From the NCBI RefSeq assembly GCF_036227265.1, contig NZ_CP109446.1, forward strand, positions 2,918,501-2,982,500: DNA of 64,000 nt, in the 5' to 3' direction. The notes under the pieces are model-generated. The model was not told the DNA's origin. It ran no database searches and saw only the letters and a program-made list of their open reading frames with translations. Source of the stretch: Streptomyces sp. NBC_01476 (GTDB lineage Bacteria > Actinomycetota > Actinomycetes > Streptomycetales > Streptomycetaceae). Position 1 is the stretch's first letter; each line of letters begins with the position of its first letter. This document shows positions 55,223 through 64,000 of the stretch, piece by piece. The translations under genes and the position numbers were made by a program.

Positions 55223-57201
55223 CAGACGTCGTCCTCCTGAGCGGATTCCCTGCGCTGGACCAACTGTGCCCGATTCCCGGGCAGCGCCGCCGGGTCGGCC
55301 GTCGGCGGATGCGGCGGGGCACTGGGCACCGGCGGTATGCCCGGCATCCGCGGCGTGAGCGCATGGGCGCCGGACTCCCGCGTCCAGCTGCCGCCGTCAG
55401 CTGTCGTGGTGTCGGCGGAACCGGCACGCGGAACCGGCACACCGACCGGTGCCAGGGCCCCGGCGGGCGGACCCGCCGACTTCAGCGCGCGGTTGCGGCG
55501 CGAGTCGTCGGGCTCCAGCGGTATGGGCGAGCCCCGCAGACTGTCTCCCGCCGTCCGCGGCAGCGTCATCCGGAACTGCGATCCGCCACCGGGTTCACCC
55601 CATGCCTGCAGCCAGCCGCCGTGCAGGCGGGCGTCCTCCACCGCAATGGACAGGCCGAGACCGGTGCCCCCGGTGGTACGCGCCCGTGCCGGGTCGGCCC
55701 GCCAGAAGCGGTTGAAGACCCGGGTCGCCTCACCCGGCTTCAGCCCGACTCCGTAGTCCCGCACCGCGACGGCCACCGCCCCGTCGGCGGTCGCCAGCCG
55801 TACCACCACGTCCTGGCCCTCGCCGTGCTCGATGGCGTTGACCACCAGGTTGCGCAGGACGCGCTCCACCCGCCGGGGGTCGGCCTCGGCGATCACCGGC
55901 TGCGCGTCGCCGCGTATCACCACCCGGCTGCCCTTGCGCTCGGCGAGCGGATCGGCGGCGTCCACCACCCGGCGGACCACCTCGCGCAGGTCTATCGGCT
56001 CCGCCGACAGCTCCGCGGCGCCCGCGTCGAACCGGCTGATCTCCAGCAGGTCCGACAGCAGTGATTCGAAGCGGTCCAGCTGGTTCTGCAGCAGCTCAGC
56101 GGACCGGGCGGTCACCGGATCGAAGGCGCTGCGGGCGTCGTGGATGACGTCCGCGGCCATCCGCACCGTCGTCAGCGGGGTCCGCAGCTCGTGCGAGACA
56201 TCGGAGACGAAGCGGCGCTGCATCCGGGAGAGGTCCTCCAGCTGCTGGATCTTGCTCTGGAGATTCTGCGCCATCTTGTTGAAGGACTCGCCGAGTCTGG
56301 CGATGTCGTCCTCGCCGGTGACCTGCATACGTTCCTGCAATCGGCCGGCGGCCAGCCGTTCGGCGATCCCGGCTGCCATCCGCACAGGTGTGACGACCTG
56401 CCGCGTCACCAGCCAGGCGATCGCGCCCAGCAACACCACCACGAAGATCCCCGCGGTGGCCAGAGTGCCCTTGACCAGGCCGAGCGTCTTCTGCTCCTGG
56501 TCGAAGGAGAAGAGGTAGTACAGCTGATACGTGTTCTTGTTGATGTCCTGCAGCCGCTTGCCGATCGCCAGGGCGGGACGCGGTGGGCTGCCGTCGCTGG
56601 TCCTGACCGTTGTGTACTGCTCAAGGGCGCCCGGATGCGCCTGAACCGCGTCGCTGAGCGACTTCGGGATACTCGCCTCGGGCAGGATGCCGCCCGAGCC
56701 ACGCGGACCGTGCGCGTTCACACTGCCCTCGCCGAACGACTGCTCGTCCCCGTTGGCCGGGCTGAGGGTGACGATCCAGTAGGCACCCTTGCCGCCGCTG
56801 GCGAACTGCGTGACCAGGCCGGTCAGCCAGTTCCCTGAGTCCTCCGTGCTGTGCGGCGTGCCCGACCCGGAGGTGTCCTGGGTCTGGATGCCCTTGTCCG
56901 CCATGTCCTGGGCGAGCGAGAAACCGCCCGTCGCCTGATTCTCGGCCGCCTTCTCCTTGGCGTCGAGCAGCCCGTTCTTGACCTGCCCGATCACCACGAA
57001 GCCGAGCAGCAGCACCACGCCGACCGACATCAGCAGCGTGAAGGCGACCACCCGCAGCTGAAGATTCCGCCGCCACAGCCGTACGGCCGGCTGCAGCGGA
57101 CGCCGGGCCCAGCGCACGCACGAGCGGATCACCGGCAGCAGACCCCGCATGGGGTCCGCAAGCCGGTTCTCCAACCGCTCACGCTCGTACGACGCGCACA
57201 T
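55222..57201 (-). CDS. mtrB: Sensor histidine kinase MtrB
   Basis: 659 residues. Two membrane helices (about 50-75 and 245-265) flank an extracytoplasmic sensor of about 170 residues. HAMP, HisKA (phospho-acceptor His337 in SDVSHELRTPL) and HATPase (RNLVVNAIEHGEGQDV; GTGLGLSIA) domains follow. The C-terminal 100 residues are a Pro/Ala/Gly-rich extension. It phosphorylates MtrA in response to envelope or osmotic state. The ATG follows the mtrA stop after a single base and is supported by an AAGGCAGGA stretch; an internal Met 17 codons later is possible. Confidence 0.95.
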   Translation of the reverse strand: MCASYERERLENRLADPMRGLLPVIRSCVRWARRPLQPAVRLWRRNLQLRVVAFTLLMSVGVVLLLGFVVIGQVKNGLLDAKEKAAENQATGGFSLAQDMADKGIQTQDTSGSGTPHSTEDSGNWLTGLVTQFASGGKGAYWIVTLSPANGDEQSFGEGSVNAHGPRGSGGILPEASIPKSLSDAVQAHPGALEQYTTVRTSDGSPPRPALAIGKRLQDINKNTYQLYYLFSFDQEQKTLGLVKGTLATAGIFVVVLLGAIAWLVTRQVVTPVRMAAGIAERLAAGRLQERMQVTGEDDIARLGESFNKMAQNLQSKIQQLEDLSRMQRRFVSDVSHELRTPLTTVRMAADVIHDARSAFDPVTARSAELLQNQLDRFESLLSDLLEISRFDAGAAELSAEPIDLREVVRRVVDAADPLAERKGSRVVIRGDAQPVIAEADPRRVERVLRNLVVNAIEHGEGQDVVVRLATADGAVAVAVRDYGVGLKPGEATRVFNRFWRADPARARTTGGTGLGLSIAVEDARLHGGWLQAWGEPGGGSQFRMTLPRTAGDSLRGSPIPLEPDDSRRNRALKSAGPPAGALAPVGVPVPRAGSADTTTADGGSWTRESGAHALTPRMPGIPPVPSAPPHPPTADPAALPGNRAQLVQRRESAQEDDV

Positions 57202-57202
57202 C

Positions 57203-57892
57203 TCAGCCCGGTCCTGCCTTGTACCCGACCCCGCGGACCGTCACGACGATCTCCGGACGCTCGGGGTCCTGCTCCACCTTCGACCGCAGCCGCTGCACAT
57301 GCACATTCACCAGCCTGGTGTCAGCGGCGTGCCGATAACCCCAGACCTGCTCCAGCAGCACCTCCCGGGTGAACACCTGCCACGGCTTACGGGCAAGCGC
57401 CACCAGCAGATCGAACTCCAGCGGGGTCAGTGCGATCGGCTGCCCTTCGCGCTTCACCGAGTGACCGGCGACGTCGATCACGAGATCACCGATCGCCAGC
57501 TGCTCAGGGGTCGGCTCCTCCGCCCGCCGCAGCCGGGCCCGGACCCGGGCCACCAGCTCCTTCGGCTTGAACGGCTTGATGACGTAGTCGTCCGCCCCCG
57601 ATTCGAGGCCGACCACCACATCCACCGTGTCGCTCTTCGCCGTGAGCATCACAATCGGCACACCGGACTCCGCCCGGATCTGCCGGCACACGTCAATGCC
57701 GTCCCGTCCCGGCAGCATCAGGTCGAGGAGCACCAGATCGGGCTTGGTCTCCCGGAAAGCAGCCAACGCCTTGTCGCCGTCCGCGCAGAACGACGGCTCA
57801 AAACCCTCTCCGCGCAGCACGATGCCAAGCATCTCTGACAGCGCAGTGTCGTCGTCGACGACCAGGACACGTCCCTTCATACCGACCATCAT
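57203..57892 (-). CDS. mtrA: Response regulator MtrA
   Basis: 229 residues. The receiver domain has Asp14 and Asp15 with phospho-acceptor Asp57 (LVLLDLMLPGRDG) and the Lys of KPFKPKELV. The OmpR-type winged helix (about 135-225) is IALTPLEFDLLVALARKPWQVFTREVLLEQVWGYRHA. It controls development, envelope and antibiotic genes in Streptomyces. The start is one of two adjacent ATGs (57892 or 57889); the first fits the family length. First gene of mtrA-mtrB-lpqB; an inverted repeat sits just upstream. Confidence 0.97.
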   Translation of the reverse strand: MMVGMKGRVLVVDDDTALSEMLGIVLRGEGFEPSFCADGDKALAAFRETKPDLVLLDLMLPGRDGIDVCRQIRAESGVPIVMLTAKSDTVDVVVGLESGADDYVIKPFKPKELVARVRARLRRAEEPTPEQLAIGDLVIDVAGHSVKREGQPIALTPLEFDLLVALARKPWQVFTREVLLEQVWGYRHAADTRLVNVHVQRLRSKVEQDPERPEIVVTVRGVGYKAGPG

Positions 57893-57913
57893 CCCATTTA
57901 CGTATCGATGCTG

Positions 57914-57937
57914 GTGACCTTTGGTGATCGAGGTCAC
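57914..57937. promoter_or_regulatory. Inverted repeat GTGACCT-N10-AGGTCAC upstream of mtrA
   Basis: Perfect 7-base arms around 10 bases, ending 21 bases before the mtrA start. The same stretch can be read as three GGTGA/GGTGA/GGTCA words at 57913, 57923 and 57932, about 10 bases apart, as OmpR-family regulators often bind. It may be an autoregulatory site. Confidence 0.45.
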
Positions 57938-58022
57938 GCTACGCGACCATTGTCCCTGGTTGTCCGCAGTTGCGCCGCCCCCTATCGCCGGCCTGTGGAC
58001 AACGTGCGGGCACCGGCCCTGA

Positions 58023-59072
58023 TCAGCGGCAGACCGCCGCCAGGCGCTCCGCCGTGACCGGCGAGACCACACCGTTCTCCGTCACGATGGCCGTGATCAG
58101 CTCCGGCGGGGTCACGTCGAAGGCCGGGTTGTACGCCTGCGTGCCCAGCGGTGACGGAGCGAAATCAGTGACCTCGCTGCCCGCCCGCTGCTCGACTTCG
58201 ATCGAGGCACCGTCCGGCGTTCCCAGGTCCACCGTAGTGGTCGGCGCCACAACGATGAACGGCACATGGTGGTAGCGGGCCAGCACCGCGAGCGGATAAG
58301 TGCCCACCTTGTTCGCCGTCGACCCGTCCGCGGCGATCCGGTCCGCCCCCACGAGCACCGCGTCCACCTCGCCCGCCGTGAAGAGCGACCCCGCCGCGCT
58401 GTCCGCGAGCAGCGTGTACGGCATCCCGGCCCGCGCCGCCTCGTACGCTGTCAGCCGCGCACCCTGCAGCAGCGGCCGGGTCTCGTCCACCCACAGCCGC
58501 CGCAGCTCACCGGACCGGTGGACCGCCTGGACCACGCCGAGCGCGGTTCCCTCACCACCCGACACAAGAGCGCCGGTATTGCAGTGCGTCAGCAGCCGGT
58601 AACCGCCGCCGGGCGCCAGCTCGGCCAGCAGTCGCTCACCGTGCTCCACCATCGCCCGGCTCGCCGCAGCGTCCTCGGCATGCAGCGCGCGTGCCGCCGC
58701 GAGCGCCGCGGCGGCCCCCTGTTCCGCCGGCGCCTTCCGGTACGCCTCCACCGCGCGCCGCACCCCGTACTCCAGATTCACCGCTGTGGGCCGCGCCCGC
58801 GCCAGCAGATCCGCCGCCTCTTCCACGTCATATCCGCGCGCGGCTGCCAGCGCGATGCCGTACGCGCCGGCCAGTCCGAGCAGCGGAGCCCCGCGCACCG
58901 CGAGCGAACGGATCGCCGCCACCAGCGCCTGTACGTCCGTGCAGACCAACTCGACTTCCTCCTGGGGAAGCCGGGTCTGATCGAGCAGCACGAGTACCGG
59001 GCCTTCCGGCGGTTCCTCCCATCGCAGCGCGGGGGTGAAGCCGTTGTCAGGTCGCGTGATGTGATCGCCCAT
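58023..59072 (-). CDS. mtnA: S-methyl-5-thioribose-1-phosphate isomerase
   Basis: 349 residues of the eIF2B-like isomerase family. It carries RGAPLLGLAGAYGIALA, the catalytic Cys in LLTHCNTGAL, the catalytic Asp in VLVGADRIAADGS and the segment NKVGTYPLAVLA. It converts methylthioribose-1-phosphate to the ribulose form in the methionine salvage pathway. The neighbouring mtrA operon is unrelated in function. No other salvage gene is in the window. Confidence 0.94.
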   Translation of the reverse strand: MGDHITRPDNGFTPALRWEEPPEGPVLVLLDQTRLPQEEVELVCTDVQALVAAIRSLAVRGAPLLGLAGAYGIALAAARGYDVEEAADLLARARPTAVNLEYGVRRAVEAYRKAPAEQGAAAALAAARALHAEDAAASRAMVEHGERLLAELAPGGGYRLLTHCNTGALVSGGEGTALGVVQAVHRSGELRRLWVDETRPLLQGARLTAYEAARAGMPYTLLADSAAGSLFTAGEVDAVLVGADRIAADGSTANKVGTYPLAVLARYHHVPFIVVAPTTTVDLGTPDGASIEVEQRAGSEVTDFAPSPLGTQAYNPAFDVTPPELITAIVTENGVVSPVTAERLAAVCR

Positions 59073-59164
59073 CCCCTCAGTCTGCCCTGCAAAGGCTTGT
59101 TGACGTCAGCCCGTGACACGATGGGCGACCAGTAGAGCAGCGCAACCCGAAGGGGCAGCTTCCG

Positions 59165-60427
59165 ATGACCACCACTCCGGGCTCCGAATCGCCCGGATCC
59201 TCCTCCGACTCCGCTGAGCCGGACGACGGCCAGAGCCCCGCCTCCCCTCTTCCCGAACCCCCCGCTCAGGACGTCAGTTCCGCCCGCTGGTCCCCGCGGC
59301 AGCCCCCGGCCGCCGGCGGCTGGGCCCAGTGGACTCCCCCGTCCGAAGTACACCCTCCACCGCCGCAGAGCGGCGGACCGGGCTGGGGTGGCCGGAGCGC
59401 ACCGCCCCCGCCGGGCGGCGGTTGGCAGCCGGGCCCCTGGGCCGCGCGGCCCGAAGCTCCCAAGCCCGGCGTCATCCCCCTGCGCCCGCTGGCCGTCGGG
59501 GACATGCTGGACGGCGCTTTCACCACGCTACGGATCCACTGGCGGGTGATCCTCACTGCCACCTTCATGATCGCCCTGGTCACCGAGACCATCTCGGTCG
59601 TCATTCAGGGGCTGTTCCTGGACGACACCCGCCTCAGGAGCCTCCGGGACGACCCCAACCCGAGTGTCAGGGAGATCCTGCACAGCGCCAGCGGCTCGTT
59701 CACCGCACTGGGCGTGACGTTGCTGGTCACGATGATCGCGACGGTACTGGCCACCGGAACGATCGCCCTGGTCGCCGGCCGGGCTGTCGTCGGCCGTCCG
59801 CTCAAGGGCCGGGAGCTGTGGCGCGACGCCCGCCCGCGACTGCCCCAGCTCATCGGCCTGACCGTCCTGATCGCGGTGATTCTCTGTGCGGTGATCGCCC
59901 TCTGCGCGCTCCCCGGAGTCCTGGTGGCACTGGCCGGCTCAGCGGACGGCGGGGCCTCGCTGGCGACCCTCGGGCTGCTCGGCGGCTCGGTCATCTCGGT
60001 CTGGCTCTGGGTCCAGTGGACCCTGGCGGCGCCGGCGCTGTCCCTCGAAAAACAGGGCATCGTCGCTGCGTTGAAACGGTCCGCCAAGCTGGTGAGCGGC
60101 ACATGGTGGCGGGTGCTCGGCGTACAGCTCGTCGGCATCCTGCTGGCATTCCTCATCTCCGCCGTCGTGGAAGCGCCCTTCGGTCTGATCGCCGCGGGGG
60201 TCGCCGATGACGGCGGCACTTCAATGTTCGGCTCCAGCGGCAATCCGAGCTGGACGTATCTGATCGTCAACGGTGTCGGTCAGGTGCTTGCCTCGGCGCT
60301 CACCCTGCCGATCAGCGCCGGCGTCACCGCGCTTCTCTACATGGACCAGCGCATTCGCCGTGAGTCCCTGGACGTCGATCTGGTACGTGCGGCTGCGGCA
60401 GAACCGGTTTCGGACAAGGTGGCCTGA
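59165..60427 (+). CDS. Multi-pass membrane protein with proline-rich N-terminus
   Basis: 420 residues. The first about 105 are Pro/Ser/Gly-rich and probably disordered in the cytoplasm (many PPPP and GGPGWGG words). Six or so helices follow, starting after VGDMLDGAFTTLRIHWRVIL, the recurring start of the glycerophosphodiester-phosphodiesterase-like membrane domain family. There is no catalytic phosphodiesterase domain. Function is unknown; possibly an envelope protein. It ends in front of the rRNA operon terminators. ATG has GAAGGGG upstream. Confidence 0.8.
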   Translation: MTTTPGSESPGSSSDSAEPDDGQSPASPLPEPPAQDVSSARWSPRQPPAAGGWAQWTPPSEVHPPPPQSGGPGWGGRSAPPPPGGGWQPGPWAARPEAPKPGVIPLRPLAVGDMLDGAFTTLRIHWRVILTATFMIALVTETISVVIQGLFLDDTRLRSLRDDPNPSVREILHSASGSFTALGVTLLVTMIATVLATGTIALVAGRAVVGRPLKGRELWRDARPRLPQLIGLTVLIAVILCAVIALCALPGVLVALAGSADGGASLATLGLLGGSVISVWLWVQWTLAAPALSLEKQGIVAALKRSAKLVSGTWWRVLGVQLVGILLAFLISAVVEAPFGLIAAGVADDGGTSMFGSSGNPSWTYLIVNGVGQVLASALTLPISAGVTALLYMDQRIRRESLDVDLVRAAAAEPVSDKVA

Positions 60428-60432
60428 GAGGG

Positions 60433-60452
60433 GGGCGGGCTGCGGCCCGCCC
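60433..60452 (+). terminator. Hairpin just past the membrane-protein stop codon
   Basis: Perfect 8-bp stem GGGCGGGC / GCCCGCCC with a TGCG loop, five bases past the stop. Confidence 0.6.
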
Positions 60453-60472
60453 GCCACGGAAGACGGGAACGC

Positions 60473-60520
60473 AAAGAAGCCCCCGTTCCGAGTTCGAAAA
60501 CTCGGAACGGGGGCTTCTTT
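60473..60520. terminator. 22-bp perfect stem terminator of the rRNA operon
   Basis: Inverted repeat from AAAGAAGCCCCCGTTCCGAGTT (60473-60494) to its complement (60499-60520), loop CGAA, with T-runs on both strands. It ends 10 bases past the 5S 3' end and should also stop plus-strand readthrough from the membrane-protein gene. Confidence 0.93.
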
Positions 60521-60530
60521 TCAAGATTTG

Positions 60531-60648
60531 TTCGGCGGTGTCCTACTCTCCCACAGGGTCCCCCCTGCAGTACCATCGGCGCTGAAAGGCTTAGCTTCCG
60601 GGTTCGGAATGTAACCGGGCGTTTCCCTAACGCTATGACCACCGAAAC
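60531..60648 (-). rRNA. rrf: 5S ribosomal RNA
   Basis: About 118 nt on the minus strand. It reads from GTTTCGGTGGTCATAGCG to GGACACCGCCGAAC, the actinobacterial 5S pattern. The two ends pair to form helix I, and the CCGAACCCGGAAGCTAAG segment forms the conserved loop. Located 92 bases after the 23S. Confidence 0.95.
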
Positions 60649-60702
60649 ACCATGAAACACACACCAACCCACCCCGAAAACCCAGGGGCAGGGATTGGTG
60701 GC

Positions 60703-60737
60703 TGGTTGTTTCAGAACCACACAGTGGACGCGAGCAC
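60703..60737 (-). other. 23S processing stem, 3' flank
   Basis: This 35-base stretch just past the 23S 3' end is complementary to the stretch at 63885-63920 just before its 5' end (core GTGGACGCGAGCA). Folded in the precursor RNA they form the long stem that RNase III cuts to release pre-23S. Confidence 0.75.
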
Positions 60738-60741
60738 ACAT

Positions 60742-63880
<3,139 letters not shown>

Positions 63881-64000
63881 CACAGATGCTCGCGTCCACT
63901 ATGCAGTTCTCAAACAACCAACACTCAAGGAAACAAACCACCATTCCCTGAGAACCCAACAGCGCGCCCAACCCAGTCAATTGCGATTCACGTTCCACGC
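63881..64000 (-). other. 16S-23S spacer (partial)
   Basis: Contains TTTGAGAACTGCATAGTGGACGCG, the common actinobacterial spacer element, and the 5' flank of the 23S processing stem (63885-63920). No tRNA gene is present in the visible part, as usual for Streptomyces. The 16S gene should lie just beyond the right edge. Confidence 0.8.

Overview
The window looks like conserved chromosomal core from a Streptomyces or close relative (Streptomycetaceae). The evidence is very high GC with strong third-position GC bias, frequent GTG starts, and a gene order that follows the Streptomyces core: murA, hupA, malic enzyme, helD, nnaR-narK, ssrA, smpB, ctp-like protease, ftsX-ftsE, prfB, two Ser/Thr kinases, the large NAD-glutamate dehydrogenase, secA, hpf, comF, lpqB-mtrB-mtrA, mtnA, then an rRNA operon. 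I see no prophage, integrative element, insertion sequence, CRISPR array or biosynthetic gene cluster.

Layout. 1-8825: the end of murA, the nucleoid protein HupA, an ACT-domain malic enzyme, a HelD-type helicase, a CGNR zinc-finger protein, and the nitrate pair nnaR/narK. 8826-9629: a gene-free GC-rich repeat tract ending in tandem 126-bp repeats that carry a terminator-like hairpin. 9630-9996: tmRNA (ssrA) on the minus strand, with an unusually short tag ANTKRDSFALAA; its partner smpB lies at 15394-15873. 10297-15376: a large secreted subtilisin and an HTH regulator. 15394-21927: smpB, a PDZ/S41 protease, ftsX, ftsE, a small zinc-ribbon membrane protein, a sortase-type LAETG repeat protein and prfB. 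22320-30806: two receptor-type Ser/Thr kinases and, divergently, a large FHA-FtsK ATPase. 30962-34713: a sugar-type ABC importer (lipoprotein plus two permeases, no ATPase gene). 35020-38429: two GT-C-like membrane proteins. 38597-45727: giant NAD-glutamate dehydrogenase, a HAD phosphatase, a DUF6912 protein and an Rv3235-family protein. 45807-53267: SecA, an acetyltransferase, an AlkX/YcaQ-type glycosylase, a NarL-type response regulator, long-form HPF and ComF. 53372-57892: the mtrA-mtrB-lpqB operon. 58023-60427: mtnA and a membrane protein. 60531-64000: 5S and 23S rRNA on the minus strand, with the 16S gene expected just past the right edge.

How genes work together. ssrA and smpB form the trans-translation system. 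ftsE/ftsX form the division-associated ABC complex beside a periplasmic processing protease. MtrA/MtrB/LpqB form a cell-envelope two-component system with an accessory lipoprotein. NnaR is expected to regulate the neighbouring nitrate transporter NarK. The kinases next to an FHA protein suggest phosphothreonine-dependent signalling to an FtsK/EccC-like ATPase, which is an inference.

I do not find a clearly new multigene system. The items most worth a second look are the tandem duplication of the 3' end of a kinase gene (22.0-22.3 kb), the tandem repeats downstream of tmRNA, the heptad-repeat LAETG surface protein, the MalF-P2-like insertion in an ABC permease, the FHA-FtsK protein with a repeated linker, and several operator-like repeats upstream of mtrA, the ABC operon and the protease.
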